Position numbers and translations under genes: made by a program
Assembly (NCBI GenBank): GCA_910579775.1
Contig: CAJTUE010000006.1
Coordinates: 75,673 to 139,672 of the forward strand
Length of the DNA: 64,000 nt
Reading direction: 5' to 3'
From: an uncultured Oscillospiraceae bacterium
GTDB taxonomy: Bacteria; Bacillota; Clostridia; Oscillospirales; Oscillospiraceae
Notes under the pieces: generated by a model
Seen by the model: only the letters and a program-made list of their open reading frames with translations
Database searches by the model: none
What the model was told of the DNA's origin: nothing
Shown: piece after piece, positions 55,993 to 63,990 of the stretch
Position numbering within the stretch: the stretch's first letter is position 1
Layout: the number at the start of each line of letters is the position of its first letter

Positions 55993-57951
55993 TTACCGCG
56001 GCCGTTTTCCCTTCCGGGGGCGCTGGTTGGGCTTGGGCTTCGCCTTGGCCCAGCCGGTCTTTTTCTTGGGAGGCTCCCGACGTTTTGGCTCCGAGGCTGT
56101 CTTCCCCGGTTCGCCGCCCCTTCCCCCTCTGCCGCCAGGGGCCCCCGTTCCCGGTCCGGGCCGCAGGAGGCACTCCTTGCCGTAGCCAATCAGGTCCTCT
56201 CGGTGGGTAAGCTTCAGTGCCTCCAGCACCAAGCCCCGCTTCTCCGGCCGCTTCCATTGCATAAGAGCGCGCTGCATGGCCTTTTCATGGGGCGTCTTGG
56301 GCACAAACACCGGCTCCATGGTGCGGGGGTCCAGTCCGGTATAGTACATGCAGGTGGACAGGGTCCCAGGCGTAGGGTAAAAGTCCTGCACCTGCTCGGG
56401 CTGGCGGCCCGAGCGGTTGAGCCAGCAGGCCAGAGCCACCGCGTCCTCCAACGTACACCCCGGATGGGAGGACATAAGATAGGGCACCAGATACTGCTCC
56501 TTGCCATACTTCCTGTTGAGGGAGTCGTACCGCTGGCGGAAGGTCTCATAGACCTTGATGTGGGGCTTGCCCATGTAGTCCAGCACCTTGTCCACGCAGT
56601 GCTCGGGGGCCACCTTCAGCTGACCGGACACATGGTGCTCCACCAGCTCGCGCAAAAAGGCTCCCGACTTGTCCGCCTGGACGTAGTCAAAGCGGATGCC
56701 CGAGCGGATGAACACCTTCTTCACCCCCGGCAAGGCCCGGACCTTGCGCAGCAACGCCAGATAGTCGCTCTCGTCGGCGTCCAGATTGGGGCATGCCTCC
56801 GGGGCCAGACAGGCCCGGTTCTTGCACAGCCCCGCCTTTTTCTGCTTTTCACAGGAGGTATGGCGGAAGTTGGCGGTGGGCCCGCCCACGTCGTGGATAT
56901 ATCCCTTGAAGCCGGGGTGCTCAGTGAGCAGCTTGGCCTCCCGGAGGACGCTTTCATGACTGCGGCAGGTGATCATCCGCCCCTGGTGAAAGGCCAGGGA
57001 GCAGAAGTTGCACGCCCCAAAGCACCCTCGGTTGTGGGCGATGGAGAAGCGCACCTCTTCGATGGCCGGAACGCCTCCCAGTTCCTCATACATGGGGTGG
57101 GGCTCCCGCATATAAGGTAGCTCCGCCACCTCGTCCAGCTCCTTGGTATTCAGGGGCATGGCGGGGGGATTGACCACCAGGATGCGGTCTGCGTGCCGCT
57201 GGAGGATGGCCTTGCCCGCCACTGCGTCGTGCTCCCGGTACTGGATCATGTTGGCCTCGGCGTAGGCCCGTTTGGAATCCCGGACCTCCTCAAAGGAGGG
57301 GCAGGACACCTTGGGATAGACGCAGTCGGACGGATCGCGGGTCAAAAAGGCCGTGCCCTTCACGTCCTTGATCTCGCTGACGGGAGTCCCCGAGGCCAGG
57401 CGGGCGGCGATCTCCCGGGTGGCCCGCTCCCCCATGCCGTAGGTCAGCAGGTCCGCCCCGCTGTCCAGCAAAACGCCCCGGCGGACCTTGTCCTCCCAGT
57501 AGTCGTAGTGAGCGAAACGGCGCAAGGACGCCTCCAGCCCGCCGATGATGACGGGGATATCCCCAAAGGCCCTTCTCGCCAGGTTGGCGTAGACGATCAC
57601 CGCCCGGTCGGGCCGCAAACCGATCCGTTTGCCGGGAGAATAGGCGTCCTCGCTCCGCCGCCGCTTGGCCACGGTGTAGTGGGCCACCATAGAGTCGATA
57701 TTCCCCCCCGACAGCATCACCCCCAACCGGGGCCGGCCAAAGGCCAGCAGGTCGTCGGGGGTGTCCCACCGGGGCTGGGCGCACACCGCCACCCGGTAGC
57801 CCTCAGCCTCCAGCACCCGAGCGATGATGGTGGAGCCGAAGGTGGGGTGGTCTACATAGGCGTCCCCCATCACGATGAGAAAGTCATAGCTCTCCCACCC
57901 TCTGGCCGCCATATCCTCCTTGGAAACGGGCAAAAAACCCTTATTCTTCAA
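55993..57951 (-). CDS. YgiQ family radical SAM protein (TTG start)
   Basis: 652 residues. GDAYVDHPTFGSTIIARVLEA near the N-terminus and SIAHNRGCFGACNFCSLAFH, whose CxxxCxxC binds the SAM iron-sulfur cluster, are the YgiQ hallmarks; FIRSGIRFDY and KVAPEHCVD follow. Function is uncertain. The family N-terminus (MKxxFLPxSKEDM) implies the TTG at 57949-57951, 11 bp inside the upstream gene; the internal ATG (AAGGAGGATATG) is too close to its ribosome-binding site. The last about 60 residues are a basic, Pro/Gly/Lys/Arg-rich tail that is probably disordered. Last gene of the pyr-led run. Confidence 0.88.
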   Translation of the reverse strand: MKNKGFLPVSKEDMAARGWESYDFLIVMGDAYVDHPTFGSTIIARVLEAEGYRVAVCAQPRWDTPDDLLAFGRPRLGVMLSGGNIDSMVAHYTVAKRRRSEDAYSPGKRIGLRPDRAVIVYANLARRAFGDIPVIIGGLEASLRRFAHYDYWEDKVRRGVLLDSGADLLTYGMGERATREIAARLASGTPVSEIKDVKGTAFLTRDPSDCVYPKVSCPSFEEVRDSKRAYAEANMIQYREHDAVAGKAILQRHADRILVVNPPAMPLNTKELDEVAELPYMREPHPMYEELGGVPAIEEVRFSIAHNRGCFGACNFCSLAFHQGRMITCRSHESVLREAKLLTEHPGFKGYIHDVGGPTANFRHTSCEKQKKAGLCKNRACLAPEACPNLDADESDYLALLRKVRALPGVKKVFIRSGIRFDYVQADKSGAFLRELVEHHVSGQLKVAPEHCVDKVLDYMGKPHIKVYETFRQRYDSLNRKYGKEQYLVPYLMSSHPGCTLEDAVALACWLNRSGRQPEQVQDFYPTPGTLSTCMYYTGLDPRTMEPVFVPKTPHEKAMQRALMQWKRPEKRGLVLEALKLTHREDLIGYGKECLLRPGPGTGAPGGRGGRGGEPGKTASEPKRREPPKKKTGWAKAKPKPNQRPRKGKRPR

Positions 57952-59095
57952 TTCCAATGTCTTTCTCCAACAGGTCCAGGGGGACGCGGCTTCCCTCCGC
58001 CTCCCCAATCTTGGTAAAGCCGTACCTGGCGTAGAACCGCTGGGCCACCTCGTTGTCCGGGGCACAGCGCAGCCGCAGCTTGCTGCAGCCCATGTGGCGG
58101 AACACGCTCACCGCCTGTCCGATGAGCTGGACCCCCAGCCCCTGGCGGCGAAACTCGGGCAGAAGGTAGAGGAATGGAATGGGGCCGTACCCCTCCCGCT
58201 CCGCCGTGGGAATGTCCAGCTGGACCACCCCCGCCGGTCTATCCCCCAGCATCACCTGCCACACCGCCTTCTCGCTGTACGCCGCCTGTGCCTCGGCGTT
58301 TCGCAAAAAACCCTCGCCGTCGAAGCTGACCATAGAGCCGTGGATAACCTCCCAGGCATCCCGGCGGCAGTCGTAGTAAAATTGCCCGTCCTTTTTCATG
58401 TCCAGGGGACGATACCAGAGGTTGGCGTCGTCCCAGAGCCCGGACCCCGCCTTCCACCACTTCTGCCCGGCAAAGGTGGACAGGCTGTCATGGAGGTGGG
58501 AGTTGTCGTTGAGATAGACCACGTTCCACTTGCCGTCCTCAAACTCCAAGAGGCTCACCCCCGTGTTGTCGCAGTGGGCCACCTGCTTGCCCTCCTCCAC
58601 AGGAAGGCCCATGATCCCCGCCAGAGCATTGCGGATGGCCATGCCGTGGGAGGCCACCGCCACCGTCTGGCCGTCGTGGGCCCGGGCAATCTTCTCCAAG
58701 GTGGACACCAGCCGCTCTCGCAGGATGGGAAAAGTTTCCCCGCCGGGGATGTGCCAGCGCGGGTCGTTGGCGTTGAAATAAATGAGCTCCTGCCGGTCCT
58801 CCCGGCCCACCAGGCCCCAGGGCCGGTCCTCCCACGCCCCCATGGCCACCTCCCGGAGGCCGGGGTCGGTGTGAAGGGGCAGGCCGTGACTGAGATACAC
58901 CGCCGAGGCGGTCTTCTTCGTGCGGTAGAGGTCACTGGAATAGACCGCGTCGATGGGTACGTCCCGGAACCGCTCCTCCAGCGCCTTGATCTGCTCCAGC
59001 CCCCGCTCGGTCACCAGCGAGTTATATTGTCCCTGCACCCGCCGGTAGAGGTTGCCCTCCGCCTCGGCGTGGCGAATGAGATAGATCCTTGTCAT
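57941..59095 (-). CDS. Fused histidine phosphatase and GNAT acetyltransferase
   Basis: 384 residues. About 1-205 are a phosphoglycerate-mutase-like histidine phosphatase: RHAEAEGN at residues 8-15 with catalytic His 9, the second Arg in SSDLYRTKKTA, Glu in LREVAMGAWED and His 150 in VASHGMAIRNAL. About 225-375 are a GNAT acetyltransferase: LLPEFRRQGLGVQLIGQAV at about 311-329 is the acetyl-CoA loop, and ARYGFTKIGE the end. The ATG at 59093-59095 follows TAGGAGGAAC. Substrates are unknown. It lies 28 bp after pyrD, so co-expression with pyrimidine genes is likely. Confidence 0.88.
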   Translation of the reverse strand: MTRIYLIRHAEAEGNLYRRVQGQYNSLVTERGLEQIKALEERFRDVPIDAVYSSDLYRTKKTASAVYLSHGLPLHTDPGLREVAMGAWEDRPWGLVGREDRQELIYFNANDPRWHIPGGETFPILRERLVSTLEKIARAHDGQTVAVASHGMAIRNALAGIMGLPVEEGKQVAHCDNTGVSLLEFEDGKWNVVYLNDNSHLHDSLSTFAGQKWWKAGSGLWDDANLWYRPLDMKKDGQFYYDCRRDAWEVIHGSMVSFDGEGFLRNAEAQAAYSEKAVWQVMLGDRPAGVVQLDIPTAEREGYGPIPFLYLLPEFRRQGLGVQLIGQAVSVFRHMGCSKLRLRCAPDNEVAQRFYARYGFTKIGEAEGSRVPLDLLEKDIGIEE

Positions 59096-59123
59096 ATGCG
59101 TTCCTCCTATGTCGTCACGAGGG

Positions 59124-60044
59124 TCATGCCCAGGGCCGCACGCCACCGGTCAGCTCCGCCGGAGTGGTCCCATGGGTCGTGCACCATTCCTCCAGGCCGT
59201 CGATGGTCTTCACCGCCGCCATGGGGTCGGCAAACAGGGCGCTTCCCATACCCACGGCGGTGGCGCCCGCCAGCAGCATCTCCACCGCCGTCTCGGCGTT
59301 ATACACCCCACCCATGCCTAAAATGGGCAGTTTGACCGCGTTATGTACCTCCCACACCATACGCAGGGCCACGGGGAGCACCGCCGGGCCGGACATTCCC
59401 CCGGTGTTGCGCTTCAAAATAGGCCGGCGTGTGTTGATATCGATGCGCATTCCCCGCAGGGTGTTGATGAGGGACACCGCGTCCGCCCCCGCATCCTCCA
59501 CCGCCTTGGCGATCTCGGTAATATCGGTGACGTTGGGAGAGAGCTTCACCATCACAGGAGTCTTGCCCCCGTGGGCCTTGGCCTCCCTCGTCACCTCCGC
59601 AGCCAATTCCGGCTTGGTGCCATAGGCCAGCCCTCCCGCCTTCACGTTGGGACAGGAGACGTTGACCTCGATCATGTCCACTCCCGCCGCAGAGAGCTTT
59701 TCGCACATGGCGGCGTACTCCGCCGGGGTGTCCCCCGAGATGTTGGCGATGACCGGAAGGTCCAGCCCCTTCAGCCGGGGCCATTCCTTCTCCAAAAACG
59801 CGTCCACGCCGGGATTTTGGAGTCCCACCGAGTTGAGCATCCCCATGGGGGTCTCGGCAATGCGGGGGGGCGGGTTGCCCACCCGGGGCCGCAGGGTCAG
59901 CCCCTTGGCGCAGAAAGCTCCAAGCCGCTGGATATCAAAGAACTGACCGTATTCCTCCCCAAAGCCGAAGGTGCCGGACACGGGAACGATGGGGTTTTTC
60001 AGGGGCACCCCCGCCAGAGTGACGGACAGATCCACCTTAGCCAT
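59124..60044 (-). CDS. pyrD: Dihydroorotate dehydrogenase B, catalytic subunit
   Basis: 306 residues from the ATG at 60042-60044, which follows GGAGGTGGACTGG and overlaps the pyrK end by 8 bp. FMN and substrate motifs are intact: PVSGTFGFGEEY, MLNSVGLQNPG, VNVSCPNVKAGG with the class 1B catalytic Cys, MVKLSPNVTD and GMGGVYNAETAVEMLLAGA. It oxidises dihydroorotate to orotate, passing electrons to PyrK and NAD. Confidence 0.96.
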   Translation of the reverse strand: MAKVDLSVTLAGVPLKNPIVPVSGTFGFGEEYGQFFDIQRLGAFCAKGLTLRPRVGNPPPRIAETPMGMLNSVGLQNPGVDAFLEKEWPRLKGLDLPVIANISGDTPAEYAAMCEKLSAAGVDMIEVNVSCPNVKAGGLAYGTKPELAAEVTREAKAHGGKTPVMVKLSPNVTDITEIAKAVEDAGADAVSLINTLRGMRIDINTRRPILKRNTGGMSGPAVLPVALRMVWEVHNAVKLPILGMGGVYNAETAVEMLLAGATAVGMGSALFADPMAAVKTIDGLEEWCTTHGTTPAELTGGVRPWA

Positions 60045-60813
60045 TCCAGTCCACCTCCGAAGCGTCAAATACCGGGCCGTCCTTACACACATGCTTCATA
60101 GAGCCGTCCGCCATGGGGGTGGCGCAGCCAAGGCAAGCCCCCACCCCGCAGGCCATCCGCTCCTCCATGGACACCTGGCAGGGCACACCGTAACGCTCGG
60201 CGACCTCCGCCACCCCCTTGAGCATGGGCTTGGGCCCACAGGCCAGGACCGCTGTAAAGGCATTGTCCTTGCGTAGCATTTCCTCCACCTTCTGGTGGAC
60301 AAAGCCGTGAAAGCCCACGCTGCCGTCATCGGTGCACAGGAAGCTTCCCTCGCAGACCCCGGCAAAGGCGTCCGCCATAATGACCTGCTCCTGGGAACGA
60401 AAGCCCAGCACCGCCAGAGCCTTCCCGTCGGCGTATTGCGCGCAGCCATACAGGGGCGGCACGCCGATCCCGCCCCCTGCCAGCAGATACCGACCGCCGG
60501 GGACCATGGTAAAGCCATTGCCCAGCAGGCCAAGAACGTCAAGGGTTTCCCCTTCACACCTTTGGGCCAGCCAACGGGTGCCCTCTCCCCGCACTTGGAA
60601 GACGATGGACAAGCCGTCGTCGGGGGCGTCGCTCTGGCAGGTGGCCACCGAGATGGGGCGGCGCAGGAAGTAGGGCGGACAGGCGATGTGGACAAACTGA
60701 CCGGGCGCGCGAAAGGTCTTTTCCACCATGTTTCCACATGACAGAGTCATCCACCAGGTATCCGCCCCCAGAGGCGTTTTGTCTATCACGGTACACTGTT
60801 GCTGGATGGGCAT
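60037..60813 (-). CDS. pyrK: Dihydroorotate dehydrogenase B, electron transfer subunit
   Basis: 258 residues. An N-terminal FAD domain (APGQFVHIACPPYFLRRPISV), an NAD domain (LLAGGGIGVPPLYGCAQYA) and a C-terminal [2Fe-2S] site (CGVGACLGCATPM, later HVCKDGPVF) are visible. It conveys electrons from PyrD to NAD, the arrangement in Gram-positive anaerobes. Position between pyrF and pyrD with an 8-bp overlap supports a tight complex. Confidence 0.96.
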   Translation of the reverse strand: MPIQQQCTVIDKTPLGADTWWMTLSCGNMVEKTFRAPGQFVHIACPPYFLRRPISVATCQSDAPDDGLSIVFQVRGEGTRWLAQRCEGETLDVLGLLGNGFTMVPGGRYLLAGGGIGVPPLYGCAQYADGKALAVLGFRSQEQVIMADAFAGVCEGSFLCTDDGSVGFHGFVHQKVEEMLRKDNAFTAVLACGPKPMLKGVAEVAERYGVPCQVSMEERMACGVGACLGCATPMADGSMKHVCKDGPVFDASEVDWNG

Positions 60814-60846
60814 AGGCTCACCTCTTTTTGTGTTGAGACCTCTTGC

Positions 60847-61770
60847 TTATACGATGGTCACGTACTTTTTGATGTCATCCCGCATGGCCTCGGCGGCGGC
60901 ACGGGCGGCGTCCTGGAAACGCTCCGCCCCGTTCTCCGCTTTCTGCCAAGCGCAGAGGATCCCCCGGGAGGAATTGATGATCGCCCCCCAGCCGTAGCGG
61001 TCAAAGGCTCCGGCCACGTCCTGGGCGGTGCCTCCCTGGGCGCCGTAGCCAGGCACCAGGAAGAAGGTCTTCTCCATGCGGCGGCGCAGCTCCCGCAGCT
61101 CGGCGGGATAGGTTGCGCCCACCACCGCGCCCAGGGTCTGGTAGCCGCACTCCCCTTCGGTGCCCGCACCCAGTCGCTTGCAGAGGTCGGCCATGACGGT
61201 GTACACCTGCCGGTCCCCCGCCACCATATCCTGGAGCTCACCGGAGGACGGGTTGGAGGTCTTGACCAGGAGGAACACCCCCTTGTCCTCCTCCTTGGCG
61301 AGGTCAAGGAAGGGCAGGATGGCGTCTGAGCCCATGTAGCCATTGATGGTGACGCAGTCGGCGTCAAAGGCACTCAAAGCCTGCTCCCCCACCTTGCTCT
61401 TGCCCAGCCAACCCTCCGCATAGGCCTGAGCGGTGGAGCCGATGTCCCCCCGCTTCACGTCGGCGATCACGTAAAAGCCCTTATCGTGGGCGTATTGGAT
61501 GGTGTCGTGCATAGCCTTTACCCCGGGCCAGCCCAGCAGCTCGTAGTACGCCGCCTGGGGCTTCACCGCGGGGACGATCCCCTGGAGGGCGTCCAGTAAA
61601 GCCATGTTATATCGGAGCACCGCCGCCGCGGCCCCCTCCAGGTTCTCCCCGTGCTTGTCCATACACTCCTTCACCAGCTGGGGCGGGATGTACTCCAGCC
61701 GGGCGTCCAGCCCCGCCACCGTGGGGTTCTTGGTCTTGCGGATCAGTTGGTGCAGACGATCAAAGGACAT
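60847..61770 (-). CDS. pyrF: Orotidine 5'-phosphate decarboxylase (type 2)
   Basis: 307 residues, the longer type 2 (mycobacterial-like) form. The catalytic segment VIADVKRGDIGSTAQAYAEG carries the Lys-Asp pair; AGLDARLEYIPP is at the N-terminus and FLVPGYGAQGGTAQDV binds phosphate. It forms UMP from OMP. 16 bp after pyrC. The ATG follows GGAGGAAGG. Confidence 0.95.
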   Translation of the reverse strand: MSFDRLHQLIRKTKNPTVAGLDARLEYIPPQLVKECMDKHGENLEGAAAAVLRYNMALLDALQGIVPAVKPQAAYYELLGWPGVKAMHDTIQYAHDKGFYVIADVKRGDIGSTAQAYAEGWLGKSKVGEQALSAFDADCVTINGYMGSDAILPFLDLAKEEDKGVFLLVKTSNPSSGELQDMVAGDRQVYTVMADLCKRLGAGTEGECGYQTLGAVVGATYPAELRELRRRMEKTFFLVPGYGAQGGTAQDVAGAFDRYGWGAIINSSRGILCAWQKAENGAERFQDAARAAAEAMRDDIKKYVTIV

Positions 61771-61785
61771 GTCCCTTCCTCCTTC

Positions 61786-63057
61786 TTATCCCCGGTAGAC
61801 GATCTGGCCGTCTACAATGGTATACTTGACCTTTCCCTTCAGCCGCCGCCCGCCAAAGGGGGTGTTGCGGCCCATGGACAGAAATTGCTCCGGCTCCACC
61901 TGCCACACCTCGTCGGGGTCGAAAATGACCACATCCGCCGGGTTGCCGATGGCCAGCCGCCCGTAAGGCGAGCGCAGGATGGAGGCGGGGTTGACGGTCA
62001 TTTTCCGCAAAATGTCGGAGAGGGTGAGCTTGCCCGTGTGGTAGAGCGCGGTGAGCGTCACCCCCAAAGCGGTCTCCAGGCCCACCATGCCGCTGGGGGC
62101 GTCCTCCAGCGGCTTTGCCTTTTCCTCCACCGCGTGGGGGGCATGGTCGGTGGCGATGGCGTCGATGGTGCCGTCCCGCAGTCCGGCGATGATCCCCTCC
62201 ACGTCCGCCTTGGTGCGAAGGGGTGGGTTCACCCGGGCCATGGTCCCCTGCTTTTGTATCTCCTCCTCTGTAAGGGTGAAGTACTGAGGACAGGTCTCGC
62301 AGGTGATGGGGACCCCCTTGTGCTTGTAGCTGCGAATGATGGCCACCGACCTGGCGGTGGAGACGTGACAGATATGTACCGGCGCGCCGGTCTCCTCGGC
62401 CAGCATAGCGTCCCGCATAACCATCAGCTCCTCCGCGATGGCGGGGCGGCCATGGATGCCCAGAGCACGGGAGACCTGGCCCTCGTTGACGGCGTAGTTC
62501 TTCACCAAGTCCCTGTCCTCGCAGTGGGAGAGGACGGTCAGGCTCTGCCGGGCGGCCTTCATCAGGCCGTCGCGCATCACGTTGGCGTTTTGCACCGGCA
62601 TTCCGTCGTCGGACAGGGCCGCCACCCCCGCCTGACGCAGCGCGGCGGCGTCGGTAAGCTTTTCCCCGTCCTCGTTGATGGTCAGCGCGCCGATGGGTAG
62701 CACCCGGGTGCCGGGGGTGATGGCCTTTTCCAATATGTATAAGACCACCTCGGGGTCGTCGCACACCGGGCGGGTGTTTGGCATACAGGCCACGGCGGTG
62801 AAGCCGCCCGCGGCGGCGGCGGCGCGGCCGGTCTCAATGGTCTCCTTATAGGAAAAGCCCGGGTCCCGGAGATGGACGTGCATGTCCACCAGCCCCGCGG
62901 AGACGATCAGACCGGCGGCCTCGATGACCTCCGCCCCGTCTGGCTCCACGTTGCTCCCGATCACCGCCACCCGGCCGTTCTCCAGCAAAATATCCATGAC
63001 GCCGCCGATGCCCCCAACCGGGTCGATGAACCGTCCCTGACGGATGAGCAGTCTCAT
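61786..63057 (-). CDS. pyrC: Dihydroorotase
   Basis: 423 residues, class I dihydroorotase. Zinc ligands are in DMHVHLRDPG (HxH), SHCEDRDL, HICHVST and AIATDHAPH (catalytic Asp). It closes carbamoyl aspartate to dihydroorotate. The ATG at 63055-63057 follows AAAGGAGTTG. First gene of pyrC-pyrF-pyrK-pyrD; pyrB and carAB are not in the window. No PyrR-type attenuator was recognised in the short leader. Confidence 0.95.
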   Translation of the reverse strand: MRLLIRQGRFIDPVGGIGGVMDILLENGRVAVIGSNVEPDGAEVIEAAGLIVSAGLVDMHVHLRDPGFSYKETIETGRAAAAAGGFTAVACMPNTRPVCDDPEVVLYILEKAITPGTRVLPIGALTINEDGEKLTDAAALRQAGVAALSDDGMPVQNANVMRDGLMKAARQSLTVLSHCEDRDLVKNYAVNEGQVSRALGIHGRPAIAEELMVMRDAMLAEETGAPVHICHVSTARSVAIIRSYKHKGVPITCETCPQYFTLTEEEIQKQGTMARVNPPLRTKADVEGIIAGLRDGTIDAIATDHAPHAVEEKAKPLEDAPSGMVGLETALGVTLTALYHTGKLTLSDILRKMTVNPASILRSPYGRLAIGNPADVVIFDPDEVWQVEPEQFLSMGRNTPFGGRRLKGKVKYTIVDGQIVYRG

Positions 63058-63089
63058 GGCAAACAACTCCTTTGTTACACGGTCTTTTT

Positions 63090-63118
63090 ATTATACCTAA
63101 CCCTGCGCCAATAAGCAA
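63090..63118 (-). promoter_or_regulatory. pyrCFKD operon promoter
   Basis: TTGCTT (63113-63118), 17-bp spacer, TATAAT (63090-63095); about 25 nt of leader remain before the ATG. Confidence 0.75.
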
Positions 63119-63171
63119 ATGAATTTTTCATAAATTCGGGCCATACTAAGGGCGTGAAAGGAGGAGTGGAC

Positions 63172-63354
63172 ATGAGCGATCATCCGTTTTTGAGAGGGAT
63201 CGGCCTGGGGGTGCTGGCCGGGGCCGCTATGGGCGCCACCATGATGAAAAACGAAAAAAACATCAAGAAAGCTGCCAAGCACACCGTCAAAACCGTGGGC
63301 CGCCTGGCCGAGGACGCCGCCGACACCCTGGCAGACAAGCTGCCCAGGATGTAA
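63172..63354 (+). CDS. Small YtxH-like protein
   Basis: 60 residues. A glycine/alanine-rich hydrophobic stretch (about 8-25, GIGLGVLAGAAMGATMM) is followed by a charged amphipathic helix (KNIKKAAKHTVKTVGRLAEDAADTLADKL), the layout of YtxH-type general-stress proteins. The ATG at 63172 follows AAAGGAGGAG. Function unknown. Confidence 0.75.
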   Translation: MSDHPFLRGIGLGVLAGAAMGATMMKNEKNIKKAAKHTVKTVGRLAEDAADTLADKLPRM

Positions 63355-63358
63355 ACGC

Positions 63359-63397
63359 AAAAAAGAGAGACACCCAAAAGGGTGTCTCTCTTTTTTG
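63359..63397. terminator. Bidirectional terminator
   Basis: About 16-bp stem AAAAAGAGAGACACCC / GGGTGTCTCTCTTTTT with AAAA loop; it ends the YtxH-like gene and, on the minus strand, tRNA-Leu. Confidence 0.92.
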
Positions 63398-63482
63398 GTG
63401 CGCGAGGCGGGAGTCGAACCCGCACGTCCTTGCGAACACTGGCACCTGAAGCCAGCGAGTCTACCAATTCCACCACTCGCGC
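63396..63482 (-). tRNA. tRNA-Leu (anticodon CAG)
   Basis: Acceptor stem GCGCGAG / CTCGCGC, anticodon stem-loop CTGGC-TTCAGGT-GCCAG giving CAG, a long variable arm (TGTTCGCAAGGACG) as expected for class II tRNA, T-arm GCGGGTTCGACTCCCGC, and an encoded CCA end. Confidence 0.96.
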
Positions 63483-63519
63483 GGCGCAAAGCGAGGGCCT
63501 TGCCCTCAACGCAAGAGTT

Positions 63520-63548
63520 ATATTACCATGTCGAGCTCCCGATGTCAA
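63520..63548 (-). promoter_or_regulatory. tRNA-Leu promoter
   Basis: TTGACA (63543-63548), 17-bp spacer, TAATAT (63520-63525). Confidence 0.82.
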
Positions 63549-63580
63549 CACCTTTTTGGAAAAAAGAAAGAAAAAAGGGG

Positions 63581-63609
63581 TTGCATTTCCAGGAAGAGTG
63601 TGGTATTAT
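63581..63609 (+). promoter_or_regulatory. tRNA-Arg promoter
   Basis: TTGCAT (63581-63586), 17-bp spacer, TATTAT (63604-63609). Confidence 0.75.
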
Positions 63610-63634
63610 ATTTAAGCTGTCGTGAGGGCAGTAT

Positions 63635-63711
63635 GCGGCTGTAGCTCAGCTGGATAGAGTGACTGGCTACGAACCAGTAGGTCGGGGGTTCGAATCCCTT
63701 CAGCCGTACCA
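63635..63711 (+). tRNA. tRNA-Arg (anticodon ACG)
   Basis: Acceptor stem GCGGCTG / CAGCCGT, D-arm TAGCTCAGCTGGATAGA, anticodon stem-loop ACTGG-CTACGAA-CCAGT giving ACG, T-arm CGGGGGTTCGAATCCCTTC, encoded CCA. Confidence 0.96.
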
Positions 63712-63712
63712 T

Positions 63713-63748
63713 AAAAACGCCCTGTTTCAAAAGAAACGGGGCGTTTTT
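63713..63748 (+). terminator. tRNA-Arg terminator
   Basis: AAAAACGCCCTGTTTC / GAAACGGGGCGTTTTT (G-T tolerant) with AAAA loop and T-run directly after the CCA. Confidence 0.88.
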
Positions 63749-63826
63749 ATAACTTTTAAGCCAATATTGATTTTAGGCCCGCTCGGATAGTTCAACTTTA
63801 GTTCAACTCGCCTTGAAAAAGTCCCC

Positions 63827-63855
63827 TTGCAAAAGCATGATAGATAGGGTAAAAT
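63827..63855 (+). promoter_or_regulatory. Promoter of the right-end RNA
   Basis: TTGCAA (63827-63832), 17-bp spacer, TAAAAT (63850-63855). Confidence 0.7.
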
Positions 63856-63861
63856 ACCTAT

Positions 63862-63990
63862 GGGGAACATCGTTGCTGTTATCCTCTTTGAGGTGTGGCG
63901 GCGGTAGTCCTCACAGAGTTGGTCGTGGCCTCCCAAACCCGCCTTTGGCGGCTGGGCTGCGGTCAACTCTATTTGTTTCCCCTTCCTTTT
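63862..63990 (+). ncRNA. Candidate structured RNA, family unassigned
   Basis: Downstream of a good promoter there is no gene-like reading frame (only a leaderless 15-codon ATG frame), but long-range pairing is evident. GGGGAACA near 63863 can pair with TGTTTCCCC (63974-63982). AGAGTTG (from about 63914) can pair with CAACTCT (63964-63970), continuing inward through about ten more pairs with wobbles to CCGCC-TTT-GGCGG. A T-rich stretch follows. The 3' end may lie past the window. 6S-like RNA is one possibility, not established. Confidence 0.45.

Noticed and set aside
63860..63907. 15-codon peptide MGNIVAVILFEVWRR
   Set aside because: The ATG lies at the predicted transcription start with no ribosome-binding site; the RNA structure explains the segment better.
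63727..63966. 79-codon minus-strand frame after tRNA-Arg as an integrase fragment
   Set aside because: No integrase motifs; it covers the tRNA terminator, a plus-strand promoter and the structured RNA.
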